64,000 nt of DNA. Origin: Morella rubra. Taxonomy: Eukaryota; Streptophyta; Magnoliopsida; Fagales; Myricaceae. A program made the position numbers and the translations under genes. Location: contig CM025853.1 of assembly GCA_003952965.2 (NCBI GenBank), positions 1,456,803 through 1,520,802 on the forward strand, given 5' to 3'. How positions within the stretch are numbered: the first letter of the stretch is position 1; every line of letters begins with the position of its first letter. Below are positions 11,110-22,565 of the stretch, piece by piece. The notes under the pieces are model-generated. The model ran no database searches, had not been told where the DNA came from, and saw only the letters and a program-made list of their open reading frames with translations.

Positions 11110-11998
11110 ATACGCTAAACACACATACCTGCTAATATTAATGCTATGCTGAAACCAACTACTCTTCCATGACCCCAATAGTACCATTTAAGGAATAATA
11201 TTAGGCACTTCGTTTTGGTCCGATGAATACTTTCCATGGTCTTTCCAACCCCAGCCCGCAACAATTTCTCCATAAATGGCTGCCAAATGGAGCTGCAAGA
11301 AGTTGTGTAACTTGCTTTTCGATCGACACCATTTTTGACCTTTGGGGACGTATTTTGTAGGGACGTCACTAAAATTGTTTAGAGACAAAATGATCTTCAT
11401 ACCTAAAAAAAATTTGTTAGAGACGAAATCTAAATTCCTTCCCTATTTAGCTACGAAATCTACTCATCTTCATTAAATTCGTGCCTAATTTGGTGGGACA
11501 CCTTTAGGGACGAATCAAATTTCGAGGCACAATGTATTCGTCCCTAACTTGGCCCGTAGGATTGAGAGACGGAAATGTAACAATAATGTTCAAATTAAAG
11601 CAAACATATGATTCGGAATATCACGTTTGATAGGATATGAACGTACATTATATGTTCTTTTCACGTTTGTTATTGTTCGAATGTATGTTCGAATATATAT
11701 TTTCTTGGAATATATGTTTGATAGTGTTTTTTGAAATCTTCACTTTTAGAGATGAAATGATCTTCGTCTCGAAAAGTGTACCTTGTGTTCTTAAACATCC
11801 GATTTGTACGTTGATGGGTTTTCTCACAAATTTGCACTTAAATGGGTACTAGGAAGATTGGTTTTGTTTTTGTGAGTCTAAACAACAATCCAAAAGAGGG
11901 GGGGGGGGTGAATTGGGTTTTAATAAAAATTAAAAATTTTTCCAAAATAATTTAAGCAATAGAACAATAAAGCATAAAACACCACAAATACGGATATA
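11110..11998. other. Degenerate transposon-like sequence, no gene recognised
   Basis: Short blocks of GGGACGAA/TTCGTCCC type (11340-11580) resemble subterminal repeats of plant DNA transposons. Repeated CACGTTTG and GTTCGAAT words follow at 11620-11720, and a run of about 11 G lies near 11897. No end structure can be defined. Confidence 0.4.
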
Positions 11999-12227
11999 CA
12001 CTACTAGAAAATAGACTTTTAGTGACAAAATTCTCGGTGACGAAATCATTTTTGTCAATAAAAGTCTATTTTTAGCGACGAAATGCTATTTTCGTCACTA
12101 AAAAAAGGATTTTTGTGACGAAAATTTTTTTCGTCACCAAATTCATCACTAAAGGTTTTATCTGTGACAAAATAAAATTTTTGTCACCAAAAAGTAATTT
12201 TTTGGTGACGAAATATTCATCATATAG

Positions 12228-13520
12228 CGATCGATCGGGGACTTACCAATCGATCGTGGATTTTTGTGACGAGAAGCTCTGTCACTAAATGCGAAGGCTT
12301 TTGGCGATAAATTTACGTCGTCACGATTACCGATAGATCGATGATTATAAACCGATCGATCGGTTAGTTATTAGCATGTGGTTGTGATAAGCGATCGAAT
12401 GGTGTAAACAAGCGATGGATCGGTAAGCGTAATCGTCGGAAACTAAAAAGCGACGATCGGTCGGTAATGTATACCGACCGATTGGTAAGCGTAATCATCG
12501 GTTGTTCGAATCAACATTTGATCCTTAATGTAGCAATCGATCGGAGATGTAGCGAATGGGACTGCGCCACGTGTAAAAACTGCAAGCTATCGATCGGTTA
12601 ATGATTAACGATCAATCGTCAAGAAGGATTATATGAAACCGCCGAAGTCATTTACCGGTTATCTCTTCACAAATTTCTCGAATCCTCTCAAACTTCAAGT
12701 AACCATTTTGTATTGCATTGCCTTCCAAAGTGCGTGGAATCATCTCCTATTATCATCTACATCAAACGTACGTAGTTATGTTGTTTTTTAAGCAATATTA
12801 TGCGGTTTTACATGAGTTTTTAGTTTACAATTTTTAATTTGCTATATCATTCATTTAGGTCCGTAAAATGTATTTATTTTAGTGTTGATGTATATTTTTG
12901 GAGTTTAGGATTGTTTAGGGATCAATTTGAGTTGTTTTTGGGTGTGTTTTGGGGTTTTATATAATTTGTGCATTTTCATCCCCGTGCCGATCGATCATAA
13001 TGTAGATGCTGAGTCAAATGATCAATCATCTAAACTAGACGATCGATCGGTTATGTATAATGAGGGACCGATCGGTACTTTATGGATCGATCGATTGGTC
13101 CATAAAACGGTGCGTTTCAATTTTATGATGATCGGTCACTTTATTTATCGATTGATTGGGAAAAGTAGTTGTTCGTTTAAAAAGTCTTGACTGATCGATC
13201 ATTTATATATAAGCGATTGATCGGTCAGCTTGATATTGAAACACATTGTTTTGAAGAATTAGCGATCGATCACCTTTTTGGCGATCGATCGCTTAGTGGT
13301 AGTATGCGTTTTGTTGCATGGAAGATCGATCGTCTATGCAATGAAACGCACAGTTTAGAAGTAGTGATCGATCGGTAACATATATCGATCGATCGTTAGA
13401 ATGTACCGATCGATCTCTAAAACTCCAAACGTTATGTTTTGTTTTAGGCGATCGATCGGTGTTTATTACTCGATTGATCGCTATATGGAGCGATGGATCG
13501 CTGTTGTGGCAATGGATCGC
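12228..13520. repeat. Subterminal repeat block 1, motif CGATCGATCG
   Basis: About 30 exact or one-to-two-mismatch copies of the self-complementary motif CGATCGATCG, often extended to ACCGATCGATCGGT, are spread irregularly over 1.3 kb. Common variants are CGATTGATCG and CGATGGATCG. Being palindromic, each copy reads the same on both strands. Density and position next to a CACTA end suggest transposase-protein binding sites. This is inferred. Confidence 0.85.
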
Positions 13521-13610
13521 CATTTTGTTGTAGCTTTTTTCATTTTTTAATTACATTGTTGTGGTTATTTATTAACACATATTTATATACAATTTTGCAG
13601 CATTCGTAAA

Positions 13611-14854
13611 ATGTCAGGAGCTAAGTGTGTACGCACAACGAGGGCCGAGGCTGGATCATCGTCCCACGAGCAGGAGCCCATTGATTCGATGATGACCATA
13701 GAGAGGCGGTTGGAGTACTTGAGGGGGAAAATGGTGGCCAAAGAGCGTCCAGTGATGCTCTCTGATTTTGACGATTTGTTGTACGGGGAGCACACCTTCT
13801 ACCAGCTGTTCAAGTACCAGGGATTCCTGCACTAGCTGTCGTGGGTGGAGGGTTTCTGTGTCGACACCCTCATGCACGATTTCTTTTGTGCACTTGTCTC
13901 GGTAGATAGAGCACCTGAGATGCAAATGGAGTTGCAAGGAGTGTAGTTCATCTTTTTGGCAGACGTCATTGTTGATTTCCTACGTTGCCCTCAGCCCGAG
14001 ACCCTTTGCTTTCCGACAGTTCCCTGACGGATGAGCAGAGGACATCAGAGCAGGACTTGTGGACGCTGATGACGGGGAAGACCTCTGCAGTGGTCGGTGG
14101 GATAATTAAGCAGAGTGAGTTCAGTGCATTCTGGCGGATTTTTCACCTTATCTGGACGCCGAACGTTGATGGTAGAACTCATTCTATCGAGTGCTCATTC
14201 ACGAGAGCTCAGTGCATGCTTTTACTGTGTCCAATATGGCGTGTTTCCGCTGTACATGTTCGAGCTGATTATGGATGAGGCTTGGGGAATTAAGGAATAT
14301 AGCCTCCCATATGGCGTGTTTCTGACTCAGTTCCTTATTTCTTAGGGTGTAGTGATTGCTACTGAGGAGACTCATAAGGGGGTTATGAGCGCATTAAACA
14401 AGTTCACTCTGTCTAAGAGCAGGGGGCATTGACTAGACGGTTCGCTTGTAGAGCAGCAGCGGCCACTGAGGAGGTAGCACGACCTTCGACATCAGCGTCA
14501 GAGGCACCTTCCGAGACAAGAGCGCCTGCAGTACCCCCTCCCTAGGTGGTCCAGCTATTTAAGGACCTCGACAGTTGTGTCAGTGCGATTGTGAATGCTC
14601 CTCTACAACCTCTTGAGGGGTAGGTGAAGTCATTGGAGGAGGAGATGAAGAAGCTCCAGACCGCCTTCAAAGGGGAGTTCACTGTGACGATGCTGCGTAA
14701 CAAGTCGGTCGTGGCTCATATGGCTGACGTCAGTGAGCAGTTGGAAGAAATTAAGAAGACTCTGGATGATTTCAAGACAGAGGCAGATCCACAGAGAATT
14801 CCCAGAGATATTTCTAATGACGTGGCCACTTTCCATGATGCTGTTCGACGTTGA
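13611..14854 (+). pseudogene. Decayed plant transposon protein (Transposase_32-like)
   Basis: The frame opens at ATG 13611 just after block 1. Recognisable pieces in order: GEHTFYQLFKYQGFL, LSWVEGFCVDTLMHDFFCAL, a block with KTSAVVGGIIKQSEFSAFWR then IFHLIW and NVDGRTHSIECSFTRAQ, then FELIMDEAWGI and LPYGVFLTQFLIS, then an acidic coiled coil (14624-14854). The order and spacing fit the putative plant transposon protein family seen in many plant repeats. Its biochemical role is unknown. Five in-frame stops, all TAG, lie at 13833, 13944, 14343, 14543 and 14621. At least two frameshifts occur between 13985 and 14260. It is not expressible as one protein. Confidence 0.65.
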
Positions 14855-14880
14855 TATATTTTTATGTTGTTTTTTTTTTT

Positions 14881-15275
14881 TTGGAAAAGTACGGAAACAG
14901 TCCTTGTGGTTTCACGTTTTGACAAATTGGTCCCTGGGGTATGAGTTTGTATTGGATAGTCCCTGGGGTAAGTATCATGTAACAAAAAGGTCCTCCCGTT
15001 AGATTTCCGTCAACCTACTTTATGCCAAAGCTTCCGGGAGGACCTTTTTGTTACATGATGCGTACCCCAAGTGGGACTAATTTGTCAAAAGGTGATACCA
15101 CATGGACTAATTTCTTTTGGAAGCTTTGGCCGTTAAGTGGTTTGACATAAATCTAACGGAAGGACCTTTTTGTTACATGATGCTCACCTTAGGGACTAAT
15201 GTTTTAAATTGAAACCACTGGGACCAATTTGTCAAAACATGAAACCACAGGACTGTTTCCGTAGTTCCCCCCCCC
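14881..15275. mobile_element. Foldback MITE inside the CACTA element
   Basis: The left arm from 14891 (ACGGAAACAGTCCTTGTGG, through TTTTGACAAATTGGTCC) pairs with the right arm ending at 15262. Internal inverted blocks around AGGTCC/GGACCT with TTTTTGTTACATGATG occur as well. The element lies between a run of T (about 14869-14882) and a run of C (about 15267-15282), which hides the target duplication. No coding capacity. Confidence 0.8.
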
Positions 15276-15556
15276 CCCCCCCTTTTTTTATCTATTTGAG
15301 ACATACATTTGGATTTCTAGTTATATTTATCTGTTTGAGACATTTGTGTTTATTTGGATTTATTTTTTTATTTACGTATTTGAGACATTTATGTTTATCT
15401 GTGAATATGCAGTAACTTTGATTACAGTTTACGTGTTTTTTTATTTGTATTTCTTTCCTGACACTTAGATACGTAAAATGACCAATATACCTTTTGGTCA
15501 ACAAAAATAACAAAATAAATGGTCGATCAAATAAGTAATATAAGAATTTAATATAA

Positions 15557-15590
<34 letters not shown>

Positions 15591-15599
15591 TTTAGGATC

Positions 15600-17000
15600 A
15601 CCGATCGATCGGTATCATTACCGATGGATCGTTAAAGCACGTCGTTGTTTAGATGTAAAACGATCGATCGTTAAATAAAACGATTGATCGGTATGTGACT
15701 GATCAAGCGAATGTTATGCGTCGTCGTTTCCTTAGCACATACCGATCAATCATTTTACTGAATATACCGATCGATCGTTAATGGCTCACCGATCCATCGG
15801 TTTTATCTGTCGTCGTTTTGTGTACAATAAACGATCGATCGGTCCGCACGACATCGTTTTAATCGCTAATACCGATCGATCGGTGTTATCCATCGATCGA
15901 TCGTTACAATAGTTTTTCTTCTAACCATCATTTTATTGAATAATGTGAGTTTAAATGATTAGAAACATAAAAATATATATTAACAAAGTATGTTATGATG
16001 TATTTAGATTATATAAAAATATATCAAGTACACATCATTAATATTTAAGAAAGCATATATAAGTTGTACATGTTGCATCATAGATGCATTTTGTTAGTGT
16101 TAGTATGAGTAAGGTATTAAGATGTTAGAAACTAGTGACATAACGCTTATTTAGCACATGATTATAAGTTATCAGTATGAGGTATTGATTAAGATGACAT
16201 TATAAGTAAATTAATTTTAATAATTAAGTCATTTGTTAGGTTAAAAATCGGCTTTTTAATATTTAGGTTAACCAATGATCGCATAATAAGGTGATCAATT
16301 AGGAAAAAATGGTGCCGTTTAATATTCTAGTAACGATTGATCATGATGGTGGGATGTTCGATCGGTTAAGGACAATGTTGTTTAACCGATCGATTGGCAA
16401 TTAATACCGATCGATATCTTGCATGCCTCGTTGTTTTACACAGACATGCCGATTGATCGGTATGTTTGTAACGATCAATCAATTGTAAACTTAGCGGGAA
16501 TTTTAAAGCTGACAAGGCGATCGATCGCTATAGGACCGATCGATCGGTGTTTATCGAGTTTGAAATGCCAAAATGCTCTAAGGTCGTGGGTGAAGCAAAA
16601 ATACACCACGGCAAGGAGGAGACCAGAGGCTGCAAGAGGTAATTGAATCAACCTACACTATGATTTAGGAATGATTTGTGCGGTTATTTGGTTTTTTTTT
16701 TATTTGTCTATTTGTGGGTATTGTGGATAGGATTTTGATGATTAAAATTTATTAGATTATTTTTAATATGTATATTGGAATGAGTATTGCATGAGGCTGA
16801 TTTGGGAGTGTTTTGGACGTGGATTTGAGTGTGTGGGAGGCTTGGCAAGTGTTTTGTCGATCTGGGTTAGTCATGATCGATGGTCATTTTTATGACGATC
16901 GATCGCTTGTTAGATGGAGATTTCGCTATCGATCATATTTATGATGACGATCGATCAGTATTGAAACACAATCGATTGTAAATAGTACCGATCGATCGCG
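15600..17000. repeat. Subterminal repeat block 2, motif CGATCGATCG
   Basis: The same motif family as block 1 is dense at 15600-15905, absent at 15910-16270, then present again at 16320-17000. An AT microsatellite (about 15560-15588) lies immediately upstream. The block ends about 600 bp before the TNP2-like fragment. Confidence 0.85.
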
Positions 17001-17186
17001 GGGTAGGGTATTGCAAGTTATTGACCTTATAGCATTTATTCTATTTACATATTTGATTATTGAAGTGCTTGAGTTCTAGAAATAAATTATGGAGTTTGAG
17101 AAGCATGGAGGATGAATATTGGAGTGTTTTTGACTTGTTATGTTTGAGTTTATTTTTGGGATATAATGTGTGTACCCTTAGACCCG

Positions 17187-17238
17187 TTCAAGGGTTAAGA
17201 CGCGATAAATATGCGTTTATCGCGTAATAACCCTTGAA
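17187..17238. other. 23-bp-arm hairpin upstream of transposase
   Basis: TTCAAGGGTTA.. through CGCGATAAA (17187-17209) pairs with TTTATCGCG.. through TAACCCTTGAA (17216-17238), with one 2-bp internal mismatch and a 6-base loop TATGCG. It stands alone, with no terminator-like T run in the plant sense, about 370 bp before the TNP2-like start. Confidence 0.85.
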
Positions 17239-17605
17239 TTGTCCACAATATGGACAGTTTGAGATTGTGTATTCGTGGTTGGACGAGTTTGGTACTCTTG
17301 TTGTCAAGTCTTGGTGGAAATTTGGTACCATCTACCTTTTTGTCTTTTAGGTATACTACTAGCTTTGGTATATGACGTCATACAATTATCGTTGATGACG
17401 TTTGGAACGCCCCCATTGTAGGGTACTTGGGGAGGGAGATGTGCCAAATTTTTTCAAGTATGGATGGACACAAGTTGAACTGACGTTCAACTCCAAATGC
17501 ACAATCTTGAATGGGATAGGACCTATCAGCTGGGCTTAAAGTCAAGTTACAATGATTGGGTGTTTATGAATTACTTAATTCGTGTATTTTTTTAGATTGT
17601 TAGCG

Positions 17606-18240
17606 ATGGGTAAGAGTTGGGTTTATGAGAAAAATCAGTTTGGTGAAAAGTATAGGGGGTCCGTGGGTTTGTCGGTATGGCTGCTTGTTGTGTAGACTCT
17701 CGGGGTCAGATCAGATGTCCGTGTCGGAAGTGCAGAAATGTAGTGTTTCAAGTGTTGGATAAAATGGAAGATCATATATACATTAATGGGTTTGATGTGA
17801 GCTATAAGTTATGGGTGTTTCACGGGAAGGGTATTCAACTTACTTCAAATTTGAGTCAAGAGTCTGGTGTGAGCTTACCACATAGTGATGATGATTTAGA
17901 GGGAGATAGCAGTAATAGAATGGAGGAAATTAACTGATGTTCGTGCAAGATTAGAAGGTGGGGCGGCAAGGGTTGAAACGGAGAACCCTAATATTAAGGA
18001 AACCCGTACGTCGAGACTGAAGGCTTCGACACCACTTAATAATTACGGGAAGAGAAGAACATGAATTGTATCCTGGATGTACAAGTTTAGTAAGTTATCA
18101 TTTACGGTCCGGTTGTTACATGTGAAGTCAGATAATAAGTTGTGGTTAAGGCATTTGATATGGTATTACAGTTGATTAATGAGGTGTTGCCAGAGGGGGA
18201 GACGTTACGATCGTATTACAAAGCAATTGATCGGCGGAAA
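17606..18240 (+). pseudogene. TNP2-like CACTA transposase, N-terminal fragment
   Basis: The start MGKSWVYEKNQFGEKY is followed, after a 1-bp frameshift near 17660, by RGQIRCPCRKCRN and GFDVSYKLWVFHG. This is the zinc-binding transposase-associated domain with its CPC-x2-C pattern. After stops near 17937, ELYPGCTSFSKLSF (18060-18100) and MVLQLINEVLPEGETL (about 18160-18210) match the next conserved blocks of TNP2 transposases. The frame then jumps to a short basic and acidic tail (18240-18345). The large catalytic region is missing, so this copy cannot be an active transposase. Assignment rests on motif order. Confidence 0.75.
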
Positions 18241-18468
18241 AAAAGAAAATAGTTAAGAAAGTGCAGACGAAGAAGTTCGAAAGTGATAGTGACTCTACTA
18301 AGGATGAGGCATTGGGCGATAACGTGCAAGAATCGGATTCTGATTAATAATTTCTTTCAAGTATATTTTCTTTCTAATGTTGATGTTTGCTAAACTGTTT
18401 TTACTGTTATTGTCTCTTTTACCAATCTTTATCGTTTTTTTTTATTATATCACAGCTTGTATGTTGAA

Positions 18469-19230
18469 ATGAAGCGTGGAAAGGAATTTCCTTTAGTTAT
18501 TTTTGGACAGTTGCACAGCGCAGTTACTTCTGCTTAGTATGAGTTCGATCCCGAGTTCTACCCGAGCGCTGCTTCTCCGAAAGTGAATGAAGCCATGAGT
18601 CAAGGCACGCCAACTTGTCCGAGTAGTTGTGCATGTAAGAATTATTCTAAGTTATATTTTAATTTTTTTAAGTTAACCGACGACTAACTTTGTTAATTTT
18701 ATTTTATGTAGTGACATCAGCTTCTAAGCGCGGGTGAGGTAGGACACGTGGGGTCAGTTTGGAGAAGAGTCTTGGGTCAGGTCCAAGTCGGGGAAACTAT
18801 CGGTGCATATCTCGGAGGGAGAGTGTGGAGGAGTGTCTTCCACTACTGCCACCCTATCGACGAAGATTGGAATGTTGGTCCGAGGGTTGATTTTGATCAC
18901 CGTTTATAAGTGGGCCGATGTTCCTGCAGAAGTGAAGGAGTACATTATGGATCGGGTGTTGGTATGATTAAACTCGTAAACATAGAATTTTTGGTTAAGC
19001 ATTTCGTTTATCATTGTAATATTGTATGTTTTGGTACTTATGCAGACCACTTCGACCTTGACTACACCCGTCAGGAGGACGTGAGGACGGTGGTCGAGAC
19101 TATGATGACGGCACGTCGAACACACCGCAACCAGATGCATGCTTATTTCAAGAAGTTCCTGAGTAAAGAGGCGGCGTTGCTGAAGCCCACCCTGATACCA
19201 CAGAAGAACAATGGAAGTAGGTGCGTTCTT
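18469..19230 (+). pseudogene. Transposase_24-like / TnpA-like protein, decayed
   Basis: ATG 18469 opens MKRGKEFPLVIFGQLHSAV, with an in-frame TAG at 18535 and then EFDPEFYPSAASPKVNEAMS. A probable intron ends at TTATGTAG near 18713. Next come GRTRGVSLEKSLGSG, a frameshift, then VYKWADVPAEVKEYIMDRVL. A second intron (about 18964-19044) is followed by DHFDLDYTRQEDVRTVVETM and THRNQMHAYFKKF. The W-x2-VP-x2-VK and F-x-LD pattern followed by an R-rich helix is typical of the Transposase_24 family linked to En/Spm elements, the likely partner of the subterminal repeats. A TGA also occurs near 18733. Confidence 0.65.
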
Positions 19231-19260
19231 CTCTCTTCTTTAAGCACTTTCTGTCTCTAG

Positions 19261-20671
19261 AAGCTAGGCAAGAATAATTGCAATTGTGTTGTCTTTATCT
19301 CTATCTTCTTCTATTTATAGCCCATTTAACTTCAAAGGTCTTCAAAACCTCAAAAGTATTGTTGGAAGGGTACCCATGTCTTTTTGGAGCATTTTAAATG
19401 AGCTAGCATTGTTCTAGTTTTTCTACAAAATCGCAGCATGTGTCGACACATAGTTATGTGTTGACACATTAAACTTAGTCTGAAATGTTGTCTCGTGTCA
19501 TGCAATGTGTCAGCACCATGAATTCAACTCTCGAATGACAGTGCAATGTGTTGACACCATTACTCAATGTGTTGATACTATCATTGCTGGAGAGAAAAAT
19601 CAGCATCTTGAAAGTGTCCAATCCATTAACACTTCTTTAAACACCTACAATATGAAAAATTGATCTATAAACTTTGTGTAACAGTGTTCAAGTACACTTA
19701 AAAATATTTAATGGAGATAACCTCAATCTTTTGAAACACTTTTTAGAAATAGTGGATTGACAAGGTAAAATCTAAAAGTCTTCAAAGCACTTGGTAATTT
19801 TTCTTATCATCAAAATAAATTCTGGATTGTTTGCAAAATAACCTTGGGCTAACAGTTTTAATGCGTGTTCGAATAAGTGATTCAATACTGTTAGCCGCAC
19901 ATGTTTCAAGATTGTATTTTAATAAGGAGCAAAATATTTCAATTTTGACTAGTATTAGCGCAATAGTCTACCACAGAAAATTTGCATTCATGAATTATGC
20001 CACTCAAAGTCGAAAAAACTTAGAACTAAAAAAATGCCCATTTAATTCGGCCATTGTTTTTACGTGATCAATAGTAATATGCCTATATATTATTGCATGA
20101 CTATAAATATGAATTTATATACTTATATATACTATGATATTGAATATCATTTCATTTTAGTATGATAATATTATTGTATGTACTATGCAAGTATATAAAT
20201 ATATATTTGATACAATATATGAACATAACTACATCACTATATATATATATATCATAATGTAGCCAAGGATATATTAGTATAACATGGCTAAATTAACGTA
20301 AATATATGGCATATATATAAGGGTGCATGTTTCATATAATGTAAATAGCATATTTGCTCATAAGCATGCATGTGCTATAATATATAAGCATTCATGGATG
20401 ATGTCGCAACAAGGGTTAGCTTTATATGAAACGAGGTAGCCCATTTAAGAAACCATTTATTGAGTTGACTATGTTGTCTCAACAATCCTGACCTATTAGC
20501 ACCAACCAAACTTATAAAAGTGTCATATGTGAAACTCAAACATTCCTGTAGACGGACACGGACGATTGTAGCAACCCAGCAGCTGGTCACGGCTGAGGCC
20601 GTCATTCACCACCGTTTGCCGTTTAGACTAAAGAGAAGAGAGAGAACTGGTAGCTGGTGAATGGGTGAGGT
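19261..20671. other. AT-rich stretch, no gene recognised
   Basis: Bases 19438-19590 hold several TGTCGACAC or TGTGTTGACACC words. Bases 20070-20360 are very AT-rich with ATAT runs. Short open frames near 19831 and 20375 show no family features. Confidence 0.5.
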
Positions 20672-22565
20672 CAGTGATGGAACCAAGACTCAAGTTGAGG
20701 GGGGCAAATTCTTAAGGCGAAATGACATCTTAAAATTTTTTTCTACGTAATGTAAAAGTGTCTTAAACTTAAAATATTGAAAATTAAGAACTAAAAGCAT
20801 TAAAAATATTGAAATACATGTACTGTACTATTTGTTGAGACTGAAAGGTGGCAATTGGATCTTACGAGTCTGCATCTTCTAGAAACATTGCAAAATGGCT
20901 TCGTTCTCATAGTTTCAAAAATTTCCCTCTTAATGCATACTACCATGCTATTATTCATCCAATCATCTCTCATCTTATTACCCAAGCCAGTCTTGAATCT
21001 TCATCACAAAGAGCACTCTCTCTCAACAGTTGCAGTCGCAACTGGTAAGACCAATACCAACTCAATAAAGAGATAAACAAATGGATATAGATATACTTTC
21101 TTGTCTCAACCATCTTCACAGCAAAACCTCAAATCTTCAAGCCTAGAAAGAGTATCAATATTTCTCACATCATCAATGTAGCTGTGAAGTTGATTTATAG
21201 AATCATACAATCAACTGCTGAGAAATCTTCTGGATAAAGCTCAGTAAGACATGATCAAAGAGAATGAGTTCCTTAGATCAAGACATGTTTTGCAAGAAGT
21301 AACTCCATACTTACTTCTGTGAAACGATGATCCATCTCCTAAGCGATCAGATCAATAACTTGGCAAAATACTTTCACACGAAAATGATGCAAATAAGTAA
21401 TTGTTTGCCCTCCACGACTCAGACAACCACAAGTTGGTATAATGTCTTCCATATTAGGCACAGTGATATAATTATTCACACAAAAATTTTTGACTTCTTC
21501 CAAAAAAGTCATCACATTCCATCTCCCTCAAATCCTGCAACCAACATTTCAAAACTCCCACTAAACTCATAGCATTAACAATGTCTTGATCTTTTGCTGT
21601 AAGGCCTGTGACAATTCATTTGTAATTCTTATTATATTATTCAACAAATGCATATTGAATACAAACTTGAAGCTTTGCATCTTATTCATCATACTTTTTG
21701 CCATGGATTTTTGTTTCTTGCAAGTGCCATCATCTTTTATGTTTTCAAGCACATCCAACACTGCTGACCACATAGTGAAGAGACAGATTTGTAATGTGAT
21801 GTGAACCACGACAAGTATCTACTGGTCGTGCGAGATTACTTTCTTGATTTCTGCTCCTTCACTAGAAATGTCTCCCTTGTCCAACCGCTCCACTATCTTT
21901 TCATGTTGACTTTGACAAAGAGCATCTTTCCTTTTACAAAAAGCTTTGACTACATTCTCGGACTTGTCATGGCCACAAAAAGCTAATCCTTGCCCCAAAA
22001 GAAAACGAATGCAGTCTAAAATCCCTGTCAAACGAATGCAATAAGACTCTAACTTGTGCCCATGTACAGATAACATGTATGACAAACTTTGACGATAATT
22101 TTTTAGTGCATCACATTGTCCTCTAGCATAATTGTGAGCATTATTACATGCACCAACATATTCAGCAAAATCCTTCATTGCTTTTTTCTAGTTGATAAAC
22201 CCCATAGATGTAAACACTCTCCCCTAATCTTGCTCCTTTAGTTTTCCTAAACAAATAACACCACAAGCAATAAGTTGCGTCTTTTGATGCACTGTATTCC
22301 AACCACTCATAATTTTTGAACCATAACCCTTTAAAACCTCTCGTTGTTTTTCCGTATTGCTTTTGAAAAATTCATGGCCAAGCAGTTGACAAAAACCTTT
22401 GATTAAGTACTCCCTACGAATTTAATCCATAATCCCAATATCATATTCTTCAATGGTTTACATAACCCTGGGTTAGCAACAATATCATCTGGACTAAACA
22501 AAGATGAGGTTTTTTTCGAACTAGTATCCGCATCAGAAGTAGGAGTACTAGGTGACTCCACATTG
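20672..22565 (-). mobile_element. Decayed hAT element, one end visible
   Basis: The plus-strand left end CAGTGATGGAACCAAGACTC, followed by a G-rich run, is a typical plant hAT terminus. The subterminal sequence 20745-20855 also matches the insertion at 25745-26540. A minus-strand transposase relic fills the interior. The opposite end and the 8-bp target duplication were not found, so the right border is only the start of recognisable coding sequence. Confidence 0.65.
20850..22500 (-). pseudogene. hAT transposase relic (DUF4371 / ZMYM-like type)
   Basis: Read on the minus strand: REYLIKGFCQLLGHEF near 22410-22365, then AYNNAH-like NNAHNYARGQCDAL and LTGILDCIRFLLGQGLAFC with GHDKSE (22178-21819), matching the N-terminal and DUF4371 region. 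Next VLDVLENIKDDGT and FVFNMHLLNNIIRITNELSQ (21770-21600), then a 1-bp loss near 21590. Finally the C-terminal dimerisation-like NKMRDDWMNNSMVVCIKREI (20985-20900). Several stops break the frame between these blocks, and most of the catalytic middle is missing between 21819 and 21770. Non-functional. Confidence 0.8.

Larger units (their letters stand above)
11999..19260 (+). mobile_element. CACTA (En/Spm) element, right end not found
   Basis: It starts with CACTACTAGAAAA at 11999, the standard plant CACTA terminus, followed by short inverted copies of GTGACGAAA/TTTCGTCAC. Two blocks of CGATCGATCG motifs (12228-13520 and 15600-17000) look like the motif-rich subterminal regions that TnpA-type proteins bind. 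Inside are a decayed plant-transposon-protein gene, a MITE insertion, a TNP2-like N-terminal fragment and a second transposase-like gene. I do not find the mirror terminus TAGTAGTG, so the right border is set at the last related coding sequence. Two overlapping or nested elements are possible, because the second motif block directly precedes the TNP2 fragment. Confidence 0.75.

Noticed and set aside
12228..17000. GATC-rich region as bacterial contamination or methylation landmark
   Set aside because: Surrounding sequence is AT-rich plant DNA with a CACTA terminus and plant transposase motifs; the motif fits subterminal repeats.
17349..17362. ACTACTAG as a CACTA terminus
   Set aside because: It lacks the full CACTACTAGAAAA or its reverse complement and has no matching flank.
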